From NCBI GenBank assembly GCA_013792075.1, contig VMSR01000282.1:1-64000 (forward strand): a stretch of 64,000 nt of DNA, read 5' to 3'. This DNA is from Desulfobacula sp. GTDB lineage: Bacteria > Desulfobacterota > Desulfobacteria > Desulfobacterales > Desulfobacteraceae. Positions 24,648-33,417 of this stretch are shown in pieces. Numbering within the stretch: the first letter of the stretch is position 1; each line of letters starts with the position of its first letter. The notes under the pieces are model-generated. The model did not search any database. It saw nothing but the letters and a program-made list of their open reading frames with translations, and was not told the DNA's origin. The position numbers were made by a program, and so were the translations under genes.

Positions 24648-26675
24648 ATGAAAGTGACAACGCGCGTATTGTTTTATCTGATTCTCTTGATGATGATACC
24701 TGTCGGCCTGGTGCTGGCAGCAGAGGAGCAGGCAAGCCAGGTATTTGACCTGGGCCAGGTGCTGGTGGTTGGCAAATCAGATAAAACCGACAAAATCACC
24801 ACCATTGATGTGGTGTCCATGGAGGACATAAAGATGCAGGGGGCCCAGACAGCAGCTGATGCGCTGGAGCTTGTACCGGGTGTGGATATCCAGACTGCCA
24901 ACAAGGGTCAGGCAAGCCTAAAGCTTCGGGGGTTTGATCAAAGGGATGTAAAACTTTTGATTGACGGAGTTCCCGCCCATGTTTCCTATAACGGGTCCCT
25001 GGATCTCAGCCAGATTCCCGTGGATACCATCGCCAGAATCGAGGTAGTCAAAGGGGCTTCCTCTGTATTATACGGCCCCAACACCATGGGCGGGGTGATC
25101 AATATCATTACCAAAAAAGGGGGAGCGAAACCCTATACCCAAGTGTCCACCTCTTTTGGGGAAAACAATACCCAGAACTATGTGGCAAACCATGGCGGAT
25201 CTGTTGGAAAATTCAATTATTGGATCACCGGCAGCCACCGGGAATCCGACGGGTTTGAGCTGTCCGGCGATTTTAATCCCAACAATCTTCGGACAGGCCT
25301 TGGCACTGAATACAATGAAGACGGCGGCACCCGGGATTTAAGCTATTATGACAACAACACCTTTAACTCAAAAATCGGGTATGAGTATGATGCCTCCTCA
25401 AAGCTCTACCTGTCCTTTGACTACCATGACAATAAAAAGGGCTGTCCCACGGAAACCAACCGCTACTGGGAGTTTGACGAATGGAAGCAATGGCACCTGA
25501 ACCTGGTGGGCGAGCATGATTTCACCGACATTTTGACCATGAAGGCAAGGGCCTATTATGTGGACCACAATGACAGCCTCAAGGATGTGAGCTGGGATGC
25601 AAATCACACCACCAAAAGAAAATGGTTTGAAGAAAGTTCCTACGATGACTATACCCTGGGCGGGGATGTCCAGGCATACCTGGATTTTGGAGACGCAAGC
25701 CTTGTGAAGATGGGGATCACCTATATGAAGGACAACCATATCCAGCAGGACTTATACGATGCCACCACCTGGGACGTTGTCAAAAGTGGTGCCTCGGTGG
25801 GGCTTCAGCCCGAACAGGAGTATGAAGTGGATGTATACTCGGTGGGCATTGAAGATGAGGTTCGTTTTTTTGAAAAGCTATTGGTCAAGGCCGGGGTCAG
25901 CTATGATGTCCATGACCCGATCAAGGCCCATGGCGGCATAGACAGGGACAAGACCAGCACCTGGAACCCCCAGACAGGTATTGCCTATGATGTGACCGAT
26001 GATTTCAATCTCTATGCTTCCGTGGGTAAAAAGACCCGCTTCCCCCAGATGCAGGAGCTGTACAGCACCCTGTCCGGCGGAAACAAGGACCTTAAACCCC
26101 AGAAAACCATTGCCTACGAAATCGGCGGGGACAAGCGCTTTGGCGAATATGTCACATTTTCCGCAGCCGTCTTTTTCAATGATATCCAAGACAGGATTGT
26201 CAATGAAACAATTGCCGGGGTCAAAACCCAGTTAAACAAGGGAGAAACCGATATCAAAGGGATTGAAACCAGCCTGCGCATCATGACTCCCTGGCGCCTG
26301 GATGTCGGCCTGGGATATACCTATCTTACGGCCAAAGAGAGGGCAGACAGCGCCAGTGCTGAAAGGGATGCGGAATTCATCCCCGAGCACAAGGCAACCC
26401 TGGATGCCCGGTACGCCTTTGACTTTGGTTTGTCCGCCTCCTTCCAGACCATATACACGGGCGAACAGACCGATTATGACAATTCCAACAATCCGGTGAC
26501 CCTGGATGATTTTGTTCTGTGCAACTTCAAACTGAATCAGGAATTTTCATTGACGCCAAAATTGTCCACAAACATTTTCATTGAAGTTAAAAATATTTTT
26601 GATGAAGATTACGAAGAAGGCCATGGCCCCTTACCCGGCCGGGGCTTTTTGGTGGGTGCGTCACTGACCTTTTAA
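24648..26675 (+). CDS. TonB-dependent outer membrane receptor
   Basis: Outer membrane gated channel, 675 residues from the ATG at 24648, which has GGAGG just upstream. A signal peptide (to the alanines near residue 24) is followed by a TonB-box-like LGQVLVVG, a plug domain (QTAADALELVPGVDIQ, LKLRGFDQRDVKLLIDGVP, IARIEVVKGASSVLYGPNTMGGVINIITKK) and a 22-strand-type barrel ending in the outer membrane signature ...GFLVGASLTF with terminal Phe. The plug most resembles BtuB/cobalamin and siderophore receptors, but sequence alone does not fix the ligand. It heads a long co-directional gene series with importers and radical SAM enzymes. Confidence 0.95.
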   Translation: MKVTTRVLFYLILLMMIPVGLVLAAEEQASQVFDLGQVLVVGKSDKTDKITTIDVVSMEDIKMQGAQTAADALELVPGVDIQTANKGQASLKLRGFDQRDVKLLIDGVPAHVSYNGSLDLSQIPVDTIARIEVVKGASSVLYGPNTMGGVINIITKKGGAKPYTQVSTSFGENNTQNYVANHGGSVGKFNYWITGSHRESDGFELSGDFNPNNLRTGLGTEYNEDGGTRDLSYYDNNTFNSKIGYEYDASSKLYLSFDYHDNKKGCPTETNRYWEFDEWKQWHLNLVGEHDFTDILTMKARAYYVDHNDSLKDVSWDANHTTKRKWFEESSYDDYTLGGDVQAYLDFGDASLVKMGITYMKDNHIQQDLYDATTWDVVKSGASVGLQPEQEYEVDVYSVGIEDEVRFFEKLLVKAGVSYDVHDPIKAHGGIDRDKTSTWNPQTGIAYDVTDDFNLYASVGKKTRFPQMQELYSTLSGGNKDLKPQKTIAYEIGGDKRFGEYVTFSAAVFFNDIQDRIVNETIAGVKTQLNKGETDIKGIETSLRIMTPWRLDVGLGYTYLTAKERADSASAERDAEFIPEHKATLDARYAFDFGLSASFQTIYTGEQTDYDNSNNPVTLDDFVLCNFKLNQEFSLTPKLSTNIFIEVKNIFDEDYEEGHGPLPGRGFLVGASLTF

Positions 26676-26685
26676 AAAAAAAGAT

Positions 26686-26724
26686 AACTCCCGGCCCCGG
26701 GATTAATGACCGGGGCCGGGAGTT
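26686..26724 (+). other. Very stable GC-rich intercistronic hairpin
   Basis: Perfectly complementary 15-base arms at 26686-26700 and 26710-26724 enclose a nine-base loop. It lies 11 bp after the receptor stop and just before the first binding-protein gene. There is no T-tract on the plus strand, so it is more likely an mRNA stabiliser, processing site or partial attenuator that sets receptor expression above that of downstream genes. On the minus strand the stem is followed by a T-rich run. Confidence 0.75.
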
Positions 26725-26740
26725 GAAAGACACCACACCC

Positions 26741-27853
26741 ATGACAAAAAAACGAATTTTCCGGCTCTTTGTTTCTATCTTTTTTATACTCGGCCTGGCC
26801 AGGCTTTATCTTACCCCAGGTGCTGATACACCGGTCGGGAAAGCATCCCGCACCATTACGGACATGAAGGGCCGCACCTTTGACGTGGCAGATCCTTTGG
26901 AGCGCATCGCCCTGCTGGGAGGCCCCACGGGCCAGGTGGCCTTTATTCTCGGCATCCAGGACAGGCTCTGCGCCGTGACCCATACCCTGAAAATGTCAAA
27001 ACTGGTTCAGGAAAACTATCCGCCCATCCGGAACCTGCCCGGCCCCCGGACCACCTCGGGCAGCATCAATATTGAAGAACTGATTTTGTCAAACCCGGAT
27101 CTTGCCATTGCCGGGGACATTGACGGCGGGATTGTCCTTACAAAAACCCAGATCCCCGTGGCCTTTCTGGAGGATAGCATGGGAGAGGGGATGGTGGATA
27201 TCAAGCGGGAAATCCGGTTTTACGGGTATCTTTTTGAGACCCCGGAACGGGCGGGGGCCTATGTGGCCTTTCTGGACAGGATCATGGCTCTGGTAAGGGA
27301 AAGAACAAAGGATATCCCTGCAGCACAGCGCAAAAAGGTCTTCCAGGGATACAGCCCCAGCCACCTGGTGACTCTGGGGGGGGACACCTTTATGCAGGAA
27401 CGGATAGCGCTTGCCGGCTGCCGGAATGCAGCCGAGACCGTCACCACCATCGGCCAGCGGACCGGACTGCATTCCGGCCTGGGTGAGATCTCCATGGAAC
27501 AGGTTTTGGACTGGAACCCGGATATTCTCATCATCAATTCCGGCACTGTGGAAGATATCACCCAAAATTCCCAATGGCAAAATATCCGAGCGGTGCAACA
27601 CCGGCAGATTTATGCCCAGCCGGCCGGGGTCTTTATTTTCAACCGGCCCACGGCGGAATCGGCAGTGATTTTCCCCCTATGGCTGGCCAGCATTGCCTAT
27701 CCGGAACGGTTTGCAGATCTGTCCGTGCCGGCTCTGGTCAAAGAATTTTACAAAGACATTTTTACCTTTGACCTGAGTGACCGGCAGGTCAAAGATATTT
27801 TGTCGGGCACCTATGAATTTAGGATGATGAAGGGGATTAAAAATAAAGGATAA
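26741..27853 (+). CDS. Periplasmic substrate-binding protein of a BtuF/FecB-type importer (set 1)
   Basis: Binding component of an ABC importer, 370 residues from ATG 26741 (an in-frame TTG at 26723 is the alternative). A hydrophobic N-terminal segment (FRLFVSIFFILGLARLYL) without a lipobox cysteine suggests either cleavage or a membrane anchor. The body is of the class III helical-backbone type: TITDMKGRTFDV and LERIALLGGPTG start the N-lobe, NPDLAIAG ends it, and NPDILIINSG marks the C-lobe. It ends just before the permease gene. The closing region reads FNRPTAESAV, unlike the WDxPxP motif of the other two binding proteins here, so its ligand may differ. Confidence 0.88.
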   Translation: MTKKRIFRLFVSIFFILGLARLYLTPGADTPVGKASRTITDMKGRTFDVADPLERIALLGGPTGQVAFILGIQDRLCAVTHTLKMSKLVQENYPPIRNLPGPRTTSGSINIEELILSNPDLAIAGDIDGGIVLTKTQIPVAFLEDSMGEGMVDIKREIRFYGYLFETPERAGAYVAFLDRIMALVRERTKDIPAAQRKKVFQGYSPSHLVTLGGDTFMQERIALAGCRNAAETVTTIGQRTGLHSGLGEISMEQVLDWNPDILIINSGTVEDITQNSQWQNIRAVQHRQIYAQPAGVFIFNRPTAESAVIFPLWLASIAYPERFADLSVPALVKEFYKDIFTFDLSDRQVKDILSGTYEFRMMKGIKNKG

Positions 27854-27854
27854 C

Positions 27855-28880
27855 ATACAAAAACCCGTCAAACCCGCCCTGACACCGGAATCCTGGATCC
27901 GTGTCTTTCTGATCCTCCTTGTGCTGGTCGTATTTTTCTCCCTATGCCTTGGCCGGGTGACCATTCCCTTTGCCACGGTAGTCAAAATTTTATTTTCATC
28001 CATCCTGCCCCTGGAGCCGGATTGGTCGGCCACGACCTATTCCGTGGTTGTTGACGTTCGGCTCCCGCGAATTCTGGCAGGCCTTATGGTGGGAGCGGCC
28101 CTTTCCATATCCGGGGCCTCTTTCCAGGGAGTGTTTCAGAATCCTCTGGTCAGCCCCCACATCCTGGGCGTGGCATCGGGTGCCGGATTCGGGGCTGGTC
28201 TTGCCATTCTTTTGTTTGACAATCTTGTGCTGGTCCACCTGGTCTCTTTTGCCTTCGGCCTTGTGTCCGTTGGCATGACCTATGCCCTGTCCCGGGTGTA
28301 TAAAACCACCCCCATCCTCATGCTGGTCCTTTCGGGCATTGTGGTGGGGTCTTTATTTTCCGCTTTAACCTCGTTTTTAAAATATATTGCCGATCCCATG
28401 AACAAGATGCCGGCCATTGTTTTCTGGCTTTTGGGATCTTTAAACCATGTATCTTTCAAGGATATTTTGATTACGACCCCGATCTTTATTGTCTGTATTG
28501 CAACCCTGCTCATGGTCCGCTGGCAGATCAACCTGCTGGCCATGGGAGAAGAGGATGCAAAATCCCTGGGGGTCAACACGGAAATCCTGAAAACCCTTAT
28601 CATTGTCAGTGCCACCATTGCCACGGCATCGGCTGTTTGCATCTCCGGCATCATCGGCTGGATCGGCATCATGATTCCCCATATCGGGCGCCTGATTGTG
28701 GGACCGGACCACAAATATCTTCTGCCCATCTCCATGCTCATCGGGGCCGCCTACCTGGTCGCCGTGGATACCATTGCCAGGACCGCCCTTGCAACCGAAA
28801 TCCCCATCGGCATTTTAACCGCCATTTTCGGTGCCCCCGTGTTTGCCTTTTTGCTCAGAAAAACCCAGAAGGCAGGGTGA
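27855..28880 (+). CDS. BtuC/FecCD-type ABC permease (set 1), start uncertain
   Basis: Inner membrane channel subunit with about ten helices. Family signatures are VVDVRLPRILAGLMVGAALSISGASFQGVFQNPLVSPHILGVASGAGFG and GIIGWIGIMIPHIGRLIVG. The first standard start codon in frame is GTG at 27921, but it lies inside the first membrane helix and would remove its front half. No ATG, GTG or TTG occurs between the in-frame TGA at 27828 and 27921. The frame is open upstream and an ATA at 27855 follows AAGGA by four bases, so a non-standard start there (341 residues) or a CTG at 27879 is plausible; coordinates here use 27855. The minimum supported extent is 27921-28880. Confidence 0.85.
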   Translation: MQKPVKPALTPESWIRVFLILLVLVVFFSLCLGRVTIPFATVVKILFSSILPLEPDWSATTYSVVVDVRLPRILAGLMVGAALSISGASFQGVFQNPLVSPHILGVASGAGFGAGLAILLFDNLVLVHLVSFAFGLVSVGMTYALSRVYKTTPILMLVLSGIVVGSLFSALTSFLKYIADPMNKMPAIVFWLLGSLNHVSFKDILITTPIFIVCIATLLMVRWQINLLAMGEEDAKSLGVNTEILKTLIIVSATIATASAVCISGIIGWIGIMIPHIGRLIVGPDHKYLLPISMLIGAAYLVAVDTIARTALATEIPIGILTAIFGAPVFAFLLRKTQKAG

Positions 28881-28883
28881 ACC

Positions 28884-29759
28884 ATGGCAGGCAGCATTAA
28901 AATTAAAAACCTCTCCTTCAGTTATACGAATACCAGACAAGATTTGATTTTTTCACAGGTCAGTTTTGATCTTTCTGCGGGAGAGGTCTTTTGTCTGCTG
29001 GGCCCCAACGGATCGGGAAAATCCACCCTGCTCAAGTGCATTGCCAGGCTGCTGACCCCCTTGACCGGAAGCGTGCTGCTGGATGGTGAAAACCTGAGCC
29101 AGGCCAGGCCTTCAAAAATTGCCAGGCTGCTGGGATTCGTTCCCCAGAGCCTTGTGTCCGCCTTCCCCTTTACCGTGGCCGATATTGTGATCATGGGACG
29201 GGCCTCCCGGATCGGCATGGTCTCTTCCCCGTCCAAAATAGACCGGGACCATGCATGGGCTTCCATGGAAAGGATCGGCATTGCCCATCTGGCCAAAAGA
29301 CCCTGTAACCGCTTGTCCGGCGGAGAATGGCAGATGGTTCTGATTGCACGGGCCCTGACCCAGTCCCCCAGGGTGCTGCTTTTGGACGAACCCACCTCCC
29401 ATCTGGACCTGGGCAACCAGATCAAAATTCTTCAAGTGGTGGACAGCCTTTCCAGGGAGGGCATGACCATCCTCATGGCATCCCATTTTCCAGACCATGC
29501 CTTTTTAAATGCCCACAAGGTGGGTATCCTCAAAGACCAGTCCCTGATCGCCCTGGGGGATCCGGACCAGGTGCTGACCCAAGAGATCCTGGCGGCCACC
29601 TATGGCATTGCCATACGCGTGCTCCGGGTCCTTGACGGCGTGGACCGGAAGATCTGTGTGCCCCTGTTAAAAAAAACAAATAATTGCCATAAAGCCCAAG
29701 AAGAAAACCCTTCCGGTGCTTGCCGCATAAAGATGAAAGGTGACAAATGGAACAGCTGA
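28884..29759 (+). CDS. BtuD/FecE-type ABC ATPase (set 1)
   Basis: ATP-binding subunit of the first importer, 291 residues. Walker A is GPNGSGKSTLL (near 40), the Q-loop is FVPQSLVSAFP, the signature is LSGGEWQMVLIARA (Trp where Arg is usual), and Walker B is VLLLDEPTSHLDLG with a switch histidine in MASHFP. A C-terminal tail of about 35 residues after the core is rich in Lys, Cys and Asn and unlike the family. Start ATG lies three bases after the permease stop; its end overlaps the methyltransferase start. Confidence 0.93.
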   Translation: MAGSIKIKNLSFSYTNTRQDLIFSQVSFDLSAGEVFCLLGPNGSGKSTLLKCIARLLTPLTGSVLLDGENLSQARPSKIARLLGFVPQSLVSAFPFTVADIVIMGRASRIGMVSSPSKIDRDHAWASMERIGIAHLAKRPCNRLSGGEWQMVLIARALTQSPRVLLLDEPTSHLDLGNQIKILQVVDSLSREGMTILMASHFPDHAFLNAHKVGILKDQSLIALGDPDQVLTQEILAATYGIAIRVLRVLDGVDRKICVPLLKKTNNCHKAQEENPSGACRIKMKGDKWNS

Positions 29760-30583
29760 CCGATTGGTTTCGATTATGGGAACAGCTTTCGGACATTCAA
29801 TCCCGGGCCTTTGAAAGGCAAAGGGAACACCGGGAAGAAGATTTCTGGAAACACAAGGCCCGGCAGTTTGACAAAATGGTGGAAGACCGGTGGGCCAAAC
29901 CGGATTCGTCCCGGGATTTTCTTGTGGAAAAATTCAAGGAGAATCCCGGTTCAACCCTGCTGGACATTGGGGCCGGAACGGGCAAATGGTCCCTTCTGGT
30001 CGCCCCCCATGCGTCAAAGGTCACGGCCCTGGAGCCCTCATCGGCCATGCAGCAGGTATTAAGAGAAAAAATTCTGGGAGAACAGATCGCCAATATTGAG
30101 ATTCTCACCGGCACCTGGCCCGAACACCCCATCACCCCCCATGATTATGTCCTGGCCTCCCATTCCATGTACGGGGTAAAAGATTTCAGGGGTTTTGTTG
30201 ACAAAATGACGGCCACCGCCACCCGGGCCTGTATCCTGCTGCTGCGGGCGCCCCTTGCCGATGCCGTCATGGCCAAAGCCTCTCTCAGGGTCTTTGGCCA
30301 GCCCTATGACAGCCCCAACTTCCAGGTGGCCTATAACATGCTGCTGGCCATGGATATCTATCCGGATGTGATCATGGAAGCCGACGGCACCTGGCCGGAC
30401 TGGACCCATCCTTCTTTTGAAGAGGCCCTGGCGGATCTGAAAAACCGCCTGGACCTTGGGGAGAACCGTGAACATGACACCTTTTTGTCAACCCTATTGG
30501 AAAAAAATCTCAGCTGGACTGACGGCAGGGCTGTCTGGCCTTCGGGCAACCGGTCCGCCCTGGTGTATTGGGAGGTGGGATGA
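29747..30583 (+). CDS. Class I SAM-dependent methyltransferase (between the two importers)
   Basis: A 278-residue cytoplasmic methyltransferase. The SAM-binding motif I LLDIGAGTGKWSLL is at about 66-79, followed by VTALEPSSAMQQ (motif II acidic residue) and a YVLASHSMYGVKD motif-IV-like stretch. An N-terminal helical extension (FERQREHREEDFWKHKARQF) precedes the fold. It overlaps the ATPase gene by 13 bases and the next binding protein by four (ATGA), so it is an integral part of the importer operon. The substrate is unknown; methylating or demethylating the imported ligand is the simplest guess. Confidence 0.88.
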   Translation: MEQLTDWFRLWEQLSDIQSRAFERQREHREEDFWKHKARQFDKMVEDRWAKPDSSRDFLVEKFKENPGSTLLDIGAGTGKWSLLVAPHASKVTALEPSSAMQQVLREKILGEQIANIEILTGTWPEHPITPHDYVLASHSMYGVKDFRGFVDKMTATATRACILLLRAPLADAVMAKASLRVFGQPYDSPNFQVAYNMLLAMDIYPDVIMEADGTWPDWTHPSFEEALADLKNRLDLGENREHDTFLSTLLEKNLSWTDGRAVWPSGNRSALVYWEVG

Positions 30584-31608
30584 AGGATCTTAACAGCATC
30601 AGAATATTTTTGGCTTTGGGTTTATTCCTTTTGTGCATCCCCGGGTGCACGTTTTCAGACGATCCTGGTAAAAACCTTGTCACCATCACGGATCAGCTGG
30701 GCCGGCAGGTGGCTGTTCCCAAAAAGCCTGCACGCATTGTAGCCCTCCACCATTTTGGCGGAAAAATCATCTATGCCCTGAACCAGCAGCATCTGCTGGT
30801 TGAACGCAGCATCTACGGCAGGGAGGCCATTGCCAGAAGCCGTGTGGACAAGGTGTTTGCCGCCCTTCCCAGCATGATCCAGAACCATGGCTATAATGTC
30901 GAAGGCCTGGTCAGCCTGAATCCGGACCTTGTTTTTGCCTATGCCTCCATGGGCCCGTCTGAAATGAAACTATTTGAAAATACCGGTATACCGGTGGTTG
31001 CCGTAAAAGGTGAAACCTTTGAAGAAAGCATTGAAGCCATCCGGTTGATGGCAGGCATCCTTGGGTGCAGGGAAAAGGGGGATGCCTATATCCGCGCCTG
31101 CCAGAATCTTCTGGACAGGGTGCGGCAACGGTTAAAAGGCCAGGTCACCCACCCCCGAAAAGTGATGTTTGCAGGCCCCAAAAGCATTTATTCCGTGGCC
31201 ACGGGCAACATGCTTCAAAGCCAGATCCTGGCCCTTTCCGGCGGGATAAATGTGGCCGTTGAACTCAGCGGATTCTGGGCGGATGTCTCCCCAGAACAGA
31301 TCGCCCGATGGAATCCGGATGTTATTTTTTTAGGATCATACCTGGATGTCTATGGCAAAGAAAAAATTTATGCCAATCCCCAGTTTGCGACCATCTCGGC
31401 CGTTAAAAACAAACAAATCCATACGTTTCCCTCCAATGTGGGATGGTGGGATTATCCGGCCCCCCATTGCGTGCTGGGGGTGGTCTGGTCTGCCAAAACC
31501 CTTTATCCAAAACTCTTCTCGGATATGGACATGAAAGAAGTGGCCAATACCTTTTATGAAAACTTTGGGGGGATTTCCTTTGAAGCCCTGGGGGGAAAGC
31601 TCAATTGA
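30580..31608 (+). CDS. Lipoprotein substrate-binding protein of a BtuF/FecB-type importer (set 2)
   Basis: A 342-residue binding protein. The ATG at 30580 follows GGAGG and overlaps the preceding stop. The signal peptide ends in a lipobox CIPGC (about residue 23), so it is lipid-anchored. The N-lobe starts ITDQLGRQVAVPKKPARIVALHHFGG and the C-lobe contains NPDVIFLGSYLDVYG and the motif WWDYPAPHCVLGVVWSAKTLYP. This last motif recurs in the third binding protein and in the radical SAM fusion downstream. Its stop overlaps the TTG start of the permease. Confidence 0.92.
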   Translation: MKDLNSIRIFLALGLFLLCIPGCTFSDDPGKNLVTITDQLGRQVAVPKKPARIVALHHFGGKIIYALNQQHLLVERSIYGREAIARSRVDKVFAALPSMIQNHGYNVEGLVSLNPDLVFAYASMGPSEMKLFENTGIPVVAVKGETFEESIEAIRLMAGILGCREKGDAYIRACQNLLDRVRQRLKGQVTHPRKVMFAGPKSIYSVATGNMLQSQILALSGGINVAVELSGFWADVSPEQIARWNPDVIFLGSYLDVYGKEKIYANPQFATISAVKNKQIHTFPSNVGWWDYPAPHCVLGVVWSAKTLYPKLFSDMDMKEVANTFYENFGGISFEALGGKLN

Positions 31609-32624
31609 AAAAAAAATGGGGACTCATACTCTTGGTGTTGCTTTCAGCAGTGTTCTTCTGCCTGTGCATCGGGCGCTATCCCATCCTTCCCGCCCATGTG
31701 GCAGGACTTTTGCTGGCAGGCCTCGGCATTGAAACCCGCTCCTTTGAGGTACCCCGGGAGATGATGATGATTTTCTGGAATATCCGGGTCCCCAGAATTA
31801 TCCTGAGCCTTTTGGTGGGAGGGGGCATTTCAACGGCCGGAGCCGTCTTCCAGGCATTGTTCAGAAACCCCCTGGCTGCCCCTGATATCCTAGGGGTGAC
31901 CGCAGGCGCCTCTTTTGGCGCGGCCACGGCCATCATGGTGCTTGCACCCCTGGCCTGGGTCATTCAAACCAGCGCCTTTGTTTTTGGCATTACCGCCGTA
32001 TTCCTGGCCTATGTCCTGGCCTCCTGGAGCCGGGACCATTCGCCTTCGGTGCTGGTGATTTCAGGGATTGTTATCTCTGCTGTCTTCCAGGCCGGGCTGT
32101 CGTTTACAATGTATCTGGCCAATCCCTATGACCAGCTGGCCCAGATCATCTTCTGGACCATGGGCAGCTTTAATGCCGCCTCCTGGACCAAGGTGGGGAT
32201 ACTGCTTTTTCTGGTTACACCGGGTGTCATTTTGATGGTTGTTTTTTCCTGGCGCCTGAACCTCATGACCCTTGAAGAAGAGGATGCGCTGTCCATGGGC
32301 ATCCATATTGTCCAATGGCGCATCTTTTACGTCCTTTTGGCCACCCTCATGGTGGCCTGTTGTGTGGCCTCGGTGGGATCGGTTGCCTGGATCGGCCTCA
32401 TCGTCCCCCATATTGCAAGGTATCTGGCAGGGTCGGAACATGGCAGACTCATCCCTGTCACCGCCGTCCTGGGAGCCATTTTTCTCATGGTCATGGACAC
32501 CATGGCCAGAAGCATCATGCTGTCTGAAATTCCCATCAGCATTGTGACTTCCATATTTGGGGCGCCCTTTTTGGGATACCTGGTCATCCGTACAGGGAAA
32601 GAAAGCGTGAAACATGAATCTTAA
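31605..32624 (+). CDS. BtuC/FecCD-type ABC permease (set 2)
   Basis: Ten-helix inner membrane channel of 339 residues. It starts at TTG 31605, overlapping the stop of the binding protein gene (TTGA); no ATG lies near in frame. Signatures include IRVPRIILSLLVGGGISTAGAVFQALFRNPLAAPDILGVTAGASFG and SVAWIGLIVPHIARYLAG. It resembles the set-1 permease along its whole length, so the two sets probably arose by duplication followed by divergence. Confidence 0.93.
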   Translation: MKKKWGLILLVLLSAVFFCLCIGRYPILPAHVAGLLLAGLGIETRSFEVPREMMMIFWNIRVPRIILSLLVGGGISTAGAVFQALFRNPLAAPDILGVTAGASFGAATAIMVLAPLAWVIQTSAFVFGITAVFLAYVLASWSRDHSPSVLVISGIVISAVFQAGLSFTMYLANPYDQLAQIIFWTMGSFNAASWTKVGILLFLVTPGVILMVVFSWRLNLMTLEEEDALSMGIHIVQWRIFYVLLATLMVACCVASVGSVAWIGLIVPHIARYLAGSEHGRLIPVTAVLGAIFLMVMDTMARSIMLSEIPISIVTSIFGAPFLGYLVIRTGKESVKHES

Positions 32625-33417
32625 GGTTGACACCCTGTCCGCGGGATATGGAAAAACCCCTGTGCTGCGCCAGATCAGCCTTTGCGTGGGGCCGGGGAAA
32701 ATCTGTGCCCTCATGGGCCGGAACGGGTCGGGCAAAACCACCCTGCTGCGCTGTATCAACGGGGTGCTGCCGCCACGGGCCGGTCAGGTGTTGCTCATGG
32801 GGCAGGATATCACCCTTCTGAACCGCAAGAGGATCTCCCGGCATATCAGCCTGGTTCCCCAGGTGTATGTTTCCCCTTTTTCCTTTTTGTGCATGGACAT
32901 GGTGCTCATGGCCTGTGCCCCGCGGATCCATCCCTGGGCGGCCCCGGGTAAAATCGACCGAAAAAAAGCACTGAAAGTGATGGCAGAAACCGGCATTGAC
33001 CATATGGCCCAACGTCCGTTCAACCTGCTTTCCGGAGGTGAGCGCCAACTGGTCATGCTGGCCCGGGGGCTGTTCCAGGACACTCCCATCCTTCTTTTGG
33101 ACGAGCCCACCGCCCACCTTGATTTTACCAACCAGCACCGGATCATGGCCCTGGTGCGCAAACTGGCCAAAAAAAGACAGATGACCGTGCTTATCACACT
33201 CCACGACCCCAATCTGGCCCTTTACTATTGCGATGAGGTGATCCTGATCCACGCGGGACAGGTGGCAGCCTTTGGTCCGACAAAACCCACCTTGACCGAT
33301 TCGGTTCTGTCCACGGTGCTGGGAGACAATATCCAAAGGGATATCACCCACAAAGGTCTGAGTGTCGTTACCCCGAAACAGATAATATCCAAAAAAAATA
33401 CAGAGGTGACCCCATGA
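32614..33417 (+). CDS. BtuD/FecE-type ABC ATPase (set 2)
   Basis: A 267-residue ATPase with a complete motif set: Walker A GRNGSGKTTLLRC (about 37-49), Q-loop LVPQVYVSPF, signature LSGGERQLVMLARG, Walker B ILLLDEPTAHLDF and switch histidine in ITLHDPN. It starts within the end of the permease gene and overlaps the first radical SAM gene by four bases (ATGA). Confidence 0.95.
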   Translation: MNLKVDTLSAGYGKTPVLRQISLCVGPGKICALMGRNGSGKTTLLRCINGVLPPRAGQVLLMGQDITLLNRKRISRHISLVPQVYVSPFSFLCMDMVLMACAPRIHPWAAPGKIDRKKALKVMAETGIDHMAQRPFNLLSGGERQLVMLARGLFQDTPILLLDEPTAHLDFTNQHRIMALVRKLAKKRQMTVLITLHDPNLALYYCDEVILIHAGQVAAFGPTKPTLTDSVLSTVLGDNIQRDITHKGLSVVTPKQIISKKNTEVTP

